A stretch of 36,269 bases of DNA from Thermoleophilia bacterium (lineage in GTDB: Bacteria; Actinomycetota; Thermoleophilia; Miltoncostaeales; Miltoncostaeaceae), in NCBI GenBank assembly GCA_028285405.1, contig JANQPH010000048.1, forward strand, positions 1 through 36,269, written 5' to 3'. Positions 7,238 to 14,742 of this stretch are shown in pieces. Both the position numbers and the translations under genes were made by a program. The notes under the pieces are model-generated. The model was given only the letters and a program-made list of their open reading frames with translations. It made no database searches and was not told where the DNA came from. Positions within the stretch are counted from its first letter, which is position 1. Every line of letters starts with the position of its first letter.

Positions 7238-8212
7238 CTACCAGAAGATGCCGCTGTCGACCGTTCCCTCGACCTCGTCGAGGCTTCCGGTCCAGACTCC
7301 CGCGCTCAGGTACTTCCAGCCGCCGTCACAGACGATCCCGACGATCGTGCCGTGGTCCATTCGCCCCGCGATCTGTGCGCAGATGTGAATGACCGCGCCG
7401 CTCGAGACGCCGGCGAAGATCCCCTCCTCCTCGGCGAGCCGGCGCGTCATCACGATCGACGCGCGGTTGTCGACGAGCAGCTTCCGGTCGAGCTGGCCGA
7501 TGTCGAGGATGGGCGGCACGAAGCCGTCCTCGAGGCTGCGCAGACCGGTCACCGGGTCGCCCTGCTTCGGCTCGCACGCCACGATCTGCACGTCCGGGCG
7601 GTGCTCGCGCAGGCGGCGGGCGGAGCCCATCAGCGTCCCGCCGGTCCCGAGCCCGGCGACGAAGACGTCGATCTCGGGGCAGTCGCGCACGATCTCGGCG
7701 GCGGTGCCCTCGTAGTGCGCGCGCGGGTTGGCCGGGTTGCCGTACTGGAAGGGCATGAACAGCCCGTTCTCGGCGGAGAGGCGTTTCGCCATCTCGACGG
7801 CGCCGTTCGAGCCGAACTCGCCCTCGCTCTCGACGATCTCGGCGCCGTACAGCGTCAGCAGCTGCCGGCGCTCCTCGGTGACGTTCTCGGGCATGACCGC
7901 GACCAGCTCGTACCCGCGAACGCGACAGATCATCGCGAGCGAGATGCCGGTATTGCCCGAGGTCGGCTCCATGATCGTGTCGCCCGGCGCGATCAGGCCG
8001 CGGCGCTCGGCGTCATCGATCAGGGACTTGGCCGTCCGGTCCTTGATCGACCCCGTCGGGTTGTGGCTCTCGAGCTTGGCGAGGATCCGGACGTCGGGAT
8101 TCGGGCTGATCTTGCTGAGCTCGACGAGCGGCGTGTTGCCGATCGTCGCGACGATGTCGTCGTTGACGACCGCCGGTGGCGGGGCAAGGCCCTCTGCCGC
8201 TACGGAGCCCAC
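7238..8212 (-). CDS. cysM: Cysteine synthase, CysM type (CysO-dependent)
   Basis: A 324-residue fold-type II PLP enzyme. Lys57 in NPTGSIKDRT binds PLP; EPTSGNTG (82-89) is the substrate loop and GLGTGGTLMG the phosphate loop. The C terminus (GWKYLSAG, then GSLDEVE) resembles mycobacterial CysM rather than CysK, and CysM uses O-phosphoserine with CysO-thiocarboxylate as sulfur donor. The cysO gene directly upstream and mec downstream support this specificity. GTG 8212 follows the cysO TGA after one base. The first 18 residues are probably a flexible extension. Without structural work O-acetylserine use cannot be excluded. Confidence 0.93.
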   Translation of the reverse strand: MGSVAAEGLAPPPAVVNDDIVATIGNTPLVELSKISPNPDVRILAKLESHNPTGSIKDRTAKSLIDDAERRGLIAPGDTIMEPTSGNTGISLAMICRVRGYELVAVMPENVTEERRQLLTLYGAEIVESEGEFGSNGAVEMAKRLSAENGLFMPFQYGNPANPRAHYEGTAAEIVRDCPEIDVFVAGLGTGGTLMGSARRLREHRPDVQIVACEPKQGDPVTGLRSLEDGFVPPILDIGQLDRKLLVDNRASIVMTRRLAEEEGIFAGVSSGAVIHICAQIAGRMDHGTIVGIVCDGGWKYLSAGVWTGSLDEVEGTVDSGIFW

Positions 8213-8213
8213 G

Positions 8214-8510
8214 TCACGCCGCCAGGGCGGCGATCGCCCCGCCAGCCATCGCGGGCAGGATCATCAGGGTGTCTCCCTCGGATACCTCGGTGTCGAGCCA
8301 GCCGAGCAGCCGGACGTCCTCGTCGTTCAGGTAGACGTTCACGAACCGGTGCAGGCCCCCGTCGTCGGCCTGGATCTGCGCGCGCAGCGTCGGGTGCTGG
8401 TCGTAGAGGGCGTCGAGCGCCTCGGCCACGGTGGTGGCCCCCTCGACCTCGACCTCGCGTGCGCCCCCCGCCGCCTGGCGGAGGACCGGTGGCAGCCGGA
8501 CGGTGGTCAT
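8214..8510 (-). CDS. cysO: CysO-like sulfur carrier protein with C-terminal extension
   Basis: The 98-residue ubiquitin-like carrier (ThiS/MoaD fold) matches CysO through LHRFVNVYLNDEDVR (residues 53-67) and DTLMILPAMAGG. Such carriers normally end at the Gly-Gly, whose carboxylate is adenylated and converted to thiocarboxylate. Here Gly90-Gly91 is followed by seven more residues, AIAALAA; I checked the codons through the TGA at 8214-8216. The precursor should therefore be inactive until cut after Gly91, most simply by the JAMM protease of the same operon, as known for QbsE/QbsD. ATG 8510 overlaps the stop of the E1-like gene (ATGA). Confidence 0.92.
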   Translation of the reverse strand: MTTVRLPPVLRQAAGGAREVEVEGATTVAEALDALYDQHPTLRAQIQADDGGLHRFVNVYLNDEDVRLLGWLDTEVSEGDTLMILPAMAGGAIAALAA

Positions 8511-9706
8511 CGAGCCGCGACCGCCTCGCGAGGCTCCTCGTGAGCGGCGGTCCCGCCCGCGCACCACGCCTCGTAGTCCCGGAACTCGAGGACCGCGTTG
8601 GGTCCGCAGGCCGGGCAGTCCGGGTCGCGCCGGACCTTGAGCTCGGTGAAGGTCATTCCGAGCGCGTCGTAGATCAGCAGCCGGCCGGAGAGGGTGTCGC
8701 CCAGCCCCAGCAGCACCTTGATCGCCTCGTTCGCCTGGATCGTCCCCATCACGCCGCACAGGACGCCGAGCACGCCGGCCTCGCCACAGCTCGGCGCCAT
8801 GTCGGGCGGCGGCGGCTCCGGGAAGAGGCAGCGGTAGCACGGGCCCTCGTACGGGAGGAACACCGACGCGTGGCCCTCGAACCGGAGGATGCTCGCGTGC
8901 ACGAGCGGTGTCCGCGTCATCAGCGACGCGTCGCTGAGCAGATAGCGCGTCGGGAAGTTGTCGGCACCGTCGACGACCACGTCGTAGTCGGCCATGAGGT
9001 CGAGCACGTTGTCGCTCGTGACCCGCTCCGGGTGGACGTTCACCGTCACGTCGGGATTGAGCGCGGTCAGCGACTCCCTCGCCGACTCGCCCTTCAGGGT
9101 CCCGACCCGATCCGTGGTGTGAATGATCTGGCGCTGCAGGTTCGACGCATCGACCACGTCGTCGTCGACCAGCCCGATCGTCCCGACACCGGCCGCGGCC
9201 AGGTAGAGCGCCGCTGGCGATCCAAGCCCGCCGGCTCCGATCAGGAGCGCCTTGGAATCGAGCAGCTTGGCCTGGCCCTCCTCGCCGATCTCGGGGATCG
9301 AGATGTGGCGGGCGTACCGCGACCGCTGGCTCGGGCTCAGCGTGCGCGGGACGTCGTAGTCATGTCCGTTCTGCTTCCAGCGCGTGAAGCCACCGGCCAG
9401 GCTCGAGACGTTCTCGAACCCCATCTCGGCCAGCGTGACCGCGCCGAGCAGCGAGCGGTTCCCGGACGCGCAGGACAGGAGGATCTCGTCGCCGGTGCCG
9501 GCGACGCCGGCGATCCGGCTCTCGAGGTGCCCGCGCGGCACATGAATCGCGCCCGGCACGTGCCCCTCGTCCCACTCGTGCTGCTCGCGCACGTCGATGA
9601 TCACGGGTGCGTCGTCGCCGTCGACCCGCTCCTGCAGCTCGCCGTCCGACACCTCGGGGATGCGCTCTCGTGCAGCAGCGAGAAGCTCTTGGAAGCTGCG
9701 CGCCAT
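8507..9706 (-). CDS. moeZ: Rhodanese-ThiF/MoeB fusion (MoeZ-like), reversed order
   Basis: A 399-residue two-domain enzyme. Residues about 15-115 are a rhodanese domain with active-site loop CASGNRS (Cys79). Residues about 125-375 are a ThiF/MoeB adenylating domain with GAGGLGSP (158-165), the ATP/Mg segment around Asp181-Arg192 (DDDVVDASNLQR), and four zinc cysteines in PCYRC (290, 293) and CPAC (364, 367). It should adenylate the Gly-Gly end of CysO and pass sulfur from the rhodanese persulfide to make the thiocarboxylate. Mycobacterial MoeZ has ThiF first and rhodanese last; here the order is reversed. ATG 9706 has GGAGG upstream. It heads the operon and may also serve molybdopterin synthesis. 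Confidence 0.92.
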   Translation of the reverse strand: MARSFQELLAAARERIPEVSDGELQERVDGDDAPVIIDVREQHEWDEGHVPGAIHVPRGHLESRIAGVAGTGDEILLSCASGNRSLLGAVTLAEMGFENVSSLAGGFTRWKQNGHDYDVPRTLSPSQRSRYARHISIPEIGEEGQAKLLDSKALLIGAGGLGSPAALYLAAAGVGTIGLVDDDVVDASNLQRQIIHTTDRVGTLKGESARESLTALNPDVTVNVHPERVTSDNVLDLMADYDVVVDGADNFPTRYLLSDASLMTRTPLVHASILRFEGHASVFLPYEGPCYRCLFPEPPPPDMAPSCGEAGVLGVLCGVMGTIQANEAIKVLLGLGDTLSGRLLIYDALGMTFTELKVRRDPDCPACGPNAVLEFRDYEAWCAGGTAAHEEPREAVAAR

Positions 9707-9744
9707 CCTGCCCTCCAGATTGATCGGACCCGGAAGCCCGCTGA

Positions 9745-9754
9745 ATTCCGGAAT
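9745..9754. promoter_or_regulatory. ATTCCGGAAT palindrome near the moeZ operon start site
   Basis: A perfect 10-bp palindrome lies immediately downstream of the -10 box of the sulfur operon, at about the expected transcription start. Further TTCCG/CGGAA half-sites occur at 9731-9735 and 9758-9762. The placement suits a repressor site; no regulator is known. Confidence 0.35.
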
Positions 9755-9762
9755 AGGTTCCG

Positions 9763-9768
9763 AGTATA
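9763..9768 (-). promoter_or_regulatory. -10 box TATACT of the sulfur-carrier operon
   Basis: TATACT on the minus strand is among the closest to consensus in the window. It predicts a start near 9756 and a leader of about 50 nt before ATG 9706. No -35 match is visible. Confidence 0.5.
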
Positions 9769-9847
9769 GCGCCTTTTCCTCGGCGCCGGACCCCGCCGTA
9801 AGGTAGTGGCTCGGGGCGATGAGGTGCGAGGATCGGGGCCATTCCCC

Positions 9848-10117
9848 ATGACCGAGAGCGCCATTCCCAAGAGCAGCTTCGCCAACCCGGACGCGAGAGT
9901 TCGGTGCCCCACCGAGGATTGTCTCGGGGACCTCGTGCTGATGCCGATCGGCCCGCTCGATTCCGACGGCGTCCCGCGCTTTGCCGACTCGACGGTCTGC
10001 CCGCTCTGCATGGGCACGTTCGCGCTCGCGGGCGACATCCCGGACCGGGACCTCTACCTGAAGATCGCCTGGCTGCGCGCCAATCCGGACGCGCCGCTCG
10101 GAGATCCGCCGGCCTGA
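9848..10117 (+). CDS. Small zinc-ribbon protein, function unknown
   Basis: The 89-residue protein carries four cysteines in two pairs (RCPTEDC and VCPLC), consistent with a zinc ribbon. The segment between them (DLVLMPIGPLDSDGVPRF) would form the beta hairpin. No catalytic domain, signal peptide or membrane segment is present. ATG 9848 is chosen because the frame upstream (from GTG 9806) looks non-coding and lies within the divergent promoter region; the upstream start cannot be fully excluded. It is divergent from the sulfur operon. Such small ribbons often bind nucleic acid or a protein partner, but no target is evident. Confidence 0.65.
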   Translation: MTESAIPKSSFANPDARVRCPTEDCLGDLVLMPIGPLDSDGVPRFADSTVCPLCMGTFALAGDIPDRDLYLKIAWLRANPDAPLGDPPA

Positions 10118-10174
10118 CCGACCTCCTTCGCGGAGCGAGCGGCACGACCGGGCCACCCCACCGCAAGCCCGTGG

Positions 10175-10396
10175 TCACTCGAACTCCCCGAACAGTGGCG
10201 CGAACACCGCAGCGTAGGCGCCCTCGCTGAGGCCGATGCGCTCCGGTGGGCAGGCGCCCTCCAGCTCGGCCAGGCTGTGGAAGATGTCGTCTGGATCGAG
10301 CCAGGCCTCGAGCAGGTCCGGGTCGGCGTCCGCCGGGCCGAGCTCCCGAAGCGCCGCGATCACGTCGATCCCCCGAACCGGTCCCGCCAGGCCCAT
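10175..10396 (-). CDS. Small acidic protein, unknown
   Basis: About 73 residues if ATG 10396 is the start. The frame has strongly GC-biased third positions to its end, which supports coding, while the longer upstream extension looks like non-coding Arg/Pro-rich translation. The protein is acidic and helical (IDVIAALRELG, LLEAWLDPDDIFHSLAELEG), without cysteine pairs or signal peptide apart from one cysteine. I do not recognise it. It converges on the zinc-ribbon gene and is divergent from rarA. Confidence 0.55.
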   Translation of the reverse strand: MGLAGPVRGIDVIAALRELGPADADPDLLEAWLDPDDIFHSLAELEGACPPERIGLSEGAYAAVFAPLFGEFE

Positions 10397-10503
10397 GCCG
10401 TGATTGAACCCGTTCCCGGCCGACGACGTCGGAGCGTCTCGACGGCCCGGCCGTGACCGAGCGTCGGCCGCCGATCCGCCCGGACGTGGCCCGCCCCCGG
10501 CCC

Positions 10504-10509
10504 TAAGAT
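10504..10509 (+). promoter_or_regulatory. -10 box TAAGAT directly before rarA
   Basis: TAAGAT fits TANNNT and contains the in-frame stop codon that bounds the rarA frame. The expected start of transcription (about 10515-10517) falls on the first codons of the RarA-like sequence, so the mRNA would be leaderless. Confidence 0.45.
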
Positions 10510-10512
10510 CGC

Positions 10513-11856
10513 CTGATCGACGATCTCTTCTCGGATCTGGTCGAGCAGCAAGGTCGGGCGGCCCAGCCGCTCGCCGCACGCATGCGGCCGACCGCGCTGG
10601 ACCAGGTCGTCGGGCAGGGAGCGCTGCTCGGCGAAGACGGCTGGCTGAAGGAGGCCGTCGAGGCCGACCGGGTGCCGTCGATGATCCTCTTCGGACCGCC
10701 CGGCAGCGGGAAGACGACGATCGCGCGGGTGATCGCGAACGCCACGTCGTCGACGTTCGAGGAGCTGTCGGCCGTCTCGGCCACCCTGGCGGACGTGCGC
10801 GCGGTGCTGGGCCAGGCCCGCGATCGCCTGGCGGCGGGGGGGCAGACCGTGCTCTTCCTCGACGAGATCCACCGCTTCAACAAGGCCCAGCAGGACGCGC
10901 TGCTTCCGGCCGTCGAGGACGGGCTCATCACCCTGATCGGCGCGACCACCGAGAACCCGTACTACGAGGTCAACTCGGCGCTGCTCTCGCGGATGCGCCT
11001 GCTGATCCTCGAGCGCCTCGCCGATGAGGACGTCACCGCACTGCTCCGGCGGGCGCTGAGCGAGCCGGCGGGCCTCGGCGGACGGGTGGGCGCGAGCGAG
11101 GAGGCGCTGGCCGCGATCGTGGCCCGTGCGGCCGGAGATGCGCGCGTCGCGCTCAGCCAGCTGGAGGCCGCCGCCGCCGGAGTCCCCGACGGCGAGACCA
11201 TCGACGTCGACCGGGTACAGACCAGCGCCGGGGGCCAGACGCTGCCGTACGACCGCGACGGAAGCGCCCACTACGACACGATCAGCGCCTACATCAAGTC
11301 GCTCCGAGGAAGCGACCCGGATGCCGCGATCTACTACCTGGCGGTAATGATCGCCAGCGGCGAGGACCCTCGCTACATCGCCCGCCGGCTCGTCGTGCAG
11401 GCGAGCGAGGACGTCGGCAACGCCGACCCGACCGCCCTGCAGGTCGCGGTTGCCGCGGCGCATGCCGTCGAGCTGGTCGGGCTTCCCGAGGCGCGGATCA
11501 ACCTGGCCCAGGCGACGGCGTACGTCGCGCTCGCGCCGAAGTCGAACGCCGCCTACGCGGCGATCGGCGCGGCCATGGCGCACATCGAGCGGCACGGCGC
11601 CGCCCGGCCGCCGCTCGCGCTGCGCGACTCCTCCGCCGCGAACGCCCGCTTCCTCGGGCACGGCGAGGGCTACCGAAACCCGCACGGGTCCCCCGACGGC
11701 GTCCTCGCGGAGTCCCTCCTCCCCGACGAGCTGGCCGGCACCCGCTTCTTTGCGGCATCCTCTCGGGGCCCCGAAGCCGAGCTCGCCGCACGCCTCAGGC
11801 GCCTGCGCGGAGAGTCGGATCCCGGGGAGGACGCGGACGACGCGCGTCCGTTCTGA
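10513..11856 (+). CDS. rarA: RarA/MgsA replication-associated AAA+ ATPase
   Basis: RarA acts at stalled or collapsed replication forks together with SSB. Counting from ATG 10582, GPPGSGKT (38-45) is Walker A, LFLDEIHRF Walker B, and GATTENPYYEVNSALLSR the sensor-1 region; the C-terminal half has the RarA tetramerisation signatures SVRGSDPDAAIYY-like and ASEDVGNADP. The family block QPLAARMRP starts before that ATG: the codons from 10513 read LIDDLFSDLVEQQ then GRAAQPLAAR in frame. No ATG, GTG or TTG lies between the TAA at 10504 and ATG 10582, so translation probably begins at CTG 10513 or a nearby non-standard codon, giving about 447 residues. If ATG 10582 is used the protein has 424 residues. 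Confidence 0.93.
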   Translation: MIDDLFSDLVEQQGRAAQPLAARMRPTALDQVVGQGALLGEDGWLKEAVEADRVPSMILFGPPGSGKTTIARVIANATSSTFEELSAVSATLADVRAVLGQARDRLAAGGQTVLFLDEIHRFNKAQQDALLPAVEDGLITLIGATTENPYYEVNSALLSRMRLLILERLADEDVTALLRRALSEPAGLGGRVGASEEALAAIVARAAGDARVALSQLEAAAAGVPDGETIDVDRVQTSAGGQTLPYDRDGSAHYDTISAYIKSLRGSDPDAAIYYLAVMIASGEDPRYIARRLVVQASEDVGNADPTALQVAVAAAHAVELVGLPEARINLAQATAYVALAPKSNAAYAAIGAAMAHIERHGAARPPLALRDSSAANARFLGHGEGYRNPHGSPDGVLAESLLPDELAGTRFFAASSRGPEAELAARLRRLRGESDPGEDADDARPF

Positions 11857-11883
11857 GCGTCCGGAGCTGGCGGCGGGTGACGG

Positions 11884-12588
11884 ATGGAGCCCTTCGACAC
11901 AGAGCACCTCCTCGTCCTCGGATGCACCGTCGTGGCCGCCTTCGCGCTCGGGTGGGCGGTGCGCTCCAGCCCGAGCGCACGGGTGTGGCGAGCGGTCGAG
12001 ATCGCCATGGCGCTCGTGCTGTTCGCGACCATCGCCTACGACCCGATCCGGGGCCTCCTCGACGGCAGCTTCTCCTCCCGGATCGACCTCCCCCTCCACG
12101 CGTCGGAGGTGACGGCACTGCTTGCGGGCGTCGCGCTGCTGACGCGCCGCCAGCTCACGTTCGAGCTGGCGTGGTTCTGGGGGCTGAGCGGGGGCCTGGC
12201 CGCACTGCTCACGCCCGATCTCGGCACGCCGTTCCCGGAGGACGGGTGGTGGGTCTTCGTGCTCGCGCACTCGCTGGCCATCGTCGCCGCGGTCGAGCTG
12301 GCGCTCGGGCGCCGAATGGTGCCGCGCCCGCTGTCGTCGCTGTGGGCCGCCGGAGCGGCCATCGCCCTGTTCACCGTCGCCGGCACCGCGAGCGTGCTGA
12401 CCGGCGGCAACTACATGTACACGCGAGAGCCACCCGGCGCCGGCACCCCGCTCGACGCGATGGGCAGCTGGCCGTGGTATCTCATCGGAGGAGCGCTGAT
12501 CGCGCTCGCGGCATTTGCCCTGCTCGAGGCGCCGTTCCGTGCCCGAGAGGCACGGCGGCGGACGGGTACACTCGCGAGCCGTCACTGA
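11884..12588 (+). CDS. YwaF/TIGR02206-family integral membrane protein
   Basis: A 234-residue membrane protein with about six or seven hydrophobic segments (roughly 8-26, 38-50, 75-90, 97-112, 120-142, 155-172, 195-218). The motifs DLPLHASE, FWGLSGGLAALLTPDL and GGNYMYTREPP are those of the TIGR02206 (YwaF) family, whose function is not known. ATG 11884 follows rarA by 27 bp with GGCGGGTGACGG upstream, so it is likely co-transcribed with rarA. The last TM is followed by a basic cytoplasmic tail (RAREARRR). The promoter of the next gene overlaps its 3' end. Confidence 0.8.
   Translation: MEPFDTEHLLVLGCTVVAAFALGWAVRSSPSARVWRAVEIAMALVLFATIAYDPIRGLLDGSFSSRIDLPLHASEVTALLAGVALLTRRQLTFELAWFWGLSGGLAALLTPDLGTPFPEDGWWVFVLAHSLAIVAAVELALGRRMVPRPLSSLWAAGAAIALFTVAGTASVLTGGNYMYTREPPGAGTPLDAMGSWPWYLIGGALIALAAFALLEAPFRAREARRRTGTLASRH
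12567..12572 (+). promoter_or_regulatory. -10 box TACACT of yqeY
   Basis: TACACT lies inside the last codons of the YwaF-type gene, 27 bp before ATG 12600. This would allow yqeY and the methyltransferases to be transcribed apart from rarA. Confidence 0.35.
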
Positions 12589-12599
12589 CGGAGGTTGGG

Positions 12600-13064
12600 A
12601 TGAGCGAGCTCTCGGATCGGCTCGAGGCGGACATGAAGACGGCGCTTCGCGCGGGCGAGAAGACCACGCTTGCGGCGATTCGCCGGGCGCGGGCGGCCCT
12701 GCTGGACGCGATGAAGGCGCCGGACGCCCCGCCCGAGCTCGACGAGGCCACCGAGACCGCGGTGCTCCAGCGGCTCGTCAAGCAGCACCGCGAGTCCATC
12801 GAGCAGTTCGAGCAGGGTGGGCGCGACGAGCTGGCCGAGAAGGAGCGCGCCGAGATGACGGTCATCGAGTCGTATCTGCCGGCCGAGCTCGACGACTCGC
12901 AGATCGAGTCGGTCGTCCGCGAGATCATCGCGGCCGAGGGCCTGACCGAGCAGCGCGACATCGGGAAGGTCATGAAGCCGGCGATGGCCCGCCTGCGCGG
13001 CCAGGCGGACGGTGGACGCGTGCGCGAGATCGCCGCCCGGCTGCTCGAGGAGGGCTCGGGGTGA
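12600..13064 (+). CDS. yqeY: GatB/YqeY-domain protein
   Basis: The 154-residue protein is a stand-alone YqeY, related to the tail domain of the amidotransferase subunit GatB. An N-terminal helical part (LSDRLEADMKTALRAGEK, residues 3-20) leads into ESIEQFEQGGRDELAEKE, then ESYLPAEL near residue 98 and IGKVMKPAMARLRGQADGGRV at 121-141, all typical of the family. The domain is thought to bind tRNA, but the role of the free protein is not settled. ATG 12600 has a very good ribosome-binding site (GGAGGTTGGG). Its stop overlaps the GTG of the next gene. Confidence 0.9.
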   Translation: MSELSDRLEADMKTALRAGEKTTLAAIRRARAALLDAMKAPDAPPELDEATETAVLQRLVKQHRESIEQFEQGGRDELAEKERAEMTVIESYLPAELDDSQIESVVREIIAAEGLTEQRDIGKVMKPAMARLRGQADGGRVREIAARLLEEGSG

Positions 13065-13924
13065 GCACCGGCGGGGCGCCGGCGCGCGGCACCTTCGAGG
13101 AGCCACCGGCCGAGCTGACGCCGCACACCGCCTGGGGGTTCAGCACGACCTCGGCGGACTACGACCGCTCGGTGACCGCCAACCAGCGCGGCGCCCACCG
13201 GCTCGTGGCGTCGCTGCCCACCGAGGCCTACGAGCGCATCCTCGACGTCGGGTGCGGCACCGGGCTGGCGACCACGGAGGTGCTCGGTCGATTTCCCGGC
13301 GTGCGCAAGGTCATCGGCGTCGACCCGGCCGAGGGCATGCTGGCCGAGCTTCGCGACAAGCTCGCGACCCGAGACGACCTCGAGGTCGAGCTCCAGAACG
13401 TGCCCGCCGAGGAGATGCGCCTCGAGCCCGCCGGCGTCGATCTCGCCATCTCGACGATGGCGTTCCACTGGCTCCCGGACCGCCGGGCCGTCGCCACGTC
13501 GATGGCCGCGGCGCTGCGACCGGGTGGCGTCTTCGCCGTGCTCGCCCCCTCGGCGGGCGCCGACCTGGAGTTCTTCCAGCTCGTTCGTGAGCTCGATCCC
13601 CCTGCGCCCAGCGAGTGGCTCGACGCCGAGCGCCGCTACATCCTCGACCCGGCCGAGCTCGAGCGGGTCGTGGAGGACGTCGGGCTCGAGATCGAGGACA
13701 TGTGGGTGGAGGAGCGCGTGCGCCGCGTCACGCCCGACGAGTTCATCGACCGGATGAAGGCCGTCGCCACCCACGTCTTCCTGCGCACCCCCGGCTACGA
13801 GCCAGCCGTGCTGGAGGACGCGTGGAGCCGAACCGAGGACGGGATTCGCGCCCGCGCCGCCGACCGTGGCGCCTTCGAGTACCGCTTCAACAAGGTCTTC
13901 GTCGTCGCGCGACGCCCGGGCTGA
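13061..13924 (+). CDS. Class I SAM-dependent methyltransferase, paralog 1
   Basis: A 287-residue protein with a Rossmann methyltransferase core: SAM motif DVGCGTG (62-68), the acidic GVDPAEGML, and the post-motif segment DLAISTMAFHWLPD. The C-terminal third (DPPAPSEW to VTPDEFIDRMKAVATHVF) is shared with the next gene and is not generic, so it may form the substrate lid. It resembles small-molecule methyltransferases such as trans-aconitate or biotin-pathway types, but the substrate is unknown. GTG 13061 overlaps the yqeY stop (GTGA). The protein is cytosolic. Confidence 0.88.
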   Translation: MSTGGAPARGTFEEPPAELTPHTAWGFSTTSADYDRSVTANQRGAHRLVASLPTEAYERILDVGCGTGLATTEVLGRFPGVRKVIGVDPAEGMLAELRDKLATRDDLEVELQNVPAEEMRLEPAGVDLAISTMAFHWLPDRRAVATSMAAALRPGGVFAVLAPSAGADLEFFQLVRELDPPAPSEWLDAERRYILDPAELERVVEDVGLEIEDMWVEERVRRVTPDEFIDRMKAVATHVFLRTPGYEPAVLEDAWSRTEDGIRARAADRGAFEYRFNKVFVVARRPG

Positions 13925-13929
13925 GGCCC

Positions 13930-14733
13930 GTGGCCGCCGACCGGACAGCCGACGCTCCCGGCGCGGTCGCGACATACGACCTCGCGGCGGAGACCTACGC
14001 CTCGGCGCTGGCGGTGAACGCCGCCGCGGCCAGGCGGCTCGTCGCCTCGCTCCCCGCCGGTCCGACCGACACGGTGCTCGACCTGGGCTGCGGGACCGGA
14101 TTCGCCTCGCTGGCGGCGATCGACCTGCTGTCGCCCCACGAGGTGGTGGGAGTCGACGCCTCGCGCGAGATGCTGGATCGGTATCGCGATGCCACGCGTT
14201 CGAGCGCCACCCGGGTGCGCGCGATCGAGGCACCCATCACCGCGGTGCCGCTCCCCGACGCCCAGGCCGATGTCGCGGTGGCGACGATGGTCCTGCAGTG
14301 GGTCGACGACCGCCCGTCGGCGGTCCGCGAGGCGGCGCGTCTGCTCGCACCGGGAGGCCGGCTCGGCTTGGTCGTGCCCGCGGTCGGTGCCGATCGGGAG
14401 TTCCACGAGGTCGTGCGGGCGCTCGACCCGCCGGCGCCCGAGCAATGGCGAGCCGTGGAATCGGCTCGCACGATCGAGCCCGACGCGCTCCTGGGAATGC
14501 TCGGCGACTCGGGGCTCGAGGCGCGGGACTGGTGGATCGAGGAGCGGCGCCGGGTCGTGACGTCGGAGCGGCTCGTGGAGCGGATGCGGCTCGTCGGCGA
14601 CCACGTCTTCCCCGAGCCGCCCGACGATCCGGACGTCTGGGCCCGCATCCGGGATGCCCTCGTCGCGGCCGCCAAGCGGGACGGATTCGCCTACACGTTC
14701 AGGAAGCTGTTCGTGATCGCGACGCGCGCCTGA
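13930..14733 (+). CDS. Class I SAM-dependent methyltransferase, paralog 2
   Basis: The 267-residue product is clearly homologous to the preceding protein over its full length: both have RRLVASLP or HRLVASLP before the SAM motif (DLGCGTG, 51-57), VATMVLQWVDD in place of ISTMAFHWLPD, and the same C-terminal pattern DPPAPEQW then EERRRVVTSERLVERM. Tandem duplication is the likely origin. GTG 13930 starts 5 nt after the previous stop, preceded by GAGG. The divergence suggests two related substrates or a heterodimer, which is inference. The gene is convergent with the YCII gene. Confidence 0.87.
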   Translation: MAADRTADAPGAVATYDLAAETYASALAVNAAAARRLVASLPAGPTDTVLDLGCGTGFASLAAIDLLSPHEVVGVDASREMLDRYRDATRSSATRVRAIEAPITAVPLPDAQADVAVATMVLQWVDDRPSAVREAARLLAPGGRLGLVVPAVGADREFHEVVRALDPPAPEQWRAVESARTIEPDALLGMLGDSGLEARDWWIEERRRVVTSERLVERMRLVGDHVFPEPPDDPDVWARIRDALVAAAKRDGFAYTFRKLFVIATRA

Positions 14734-14742
14734 GTCGCCGCC

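Noticed and set aside
7046-9769. 907-codon plus-strand frame
   Set aside because: It spans four well-identified minus-strand genes and has the composition of an antisense frame in GC-rich DNA.
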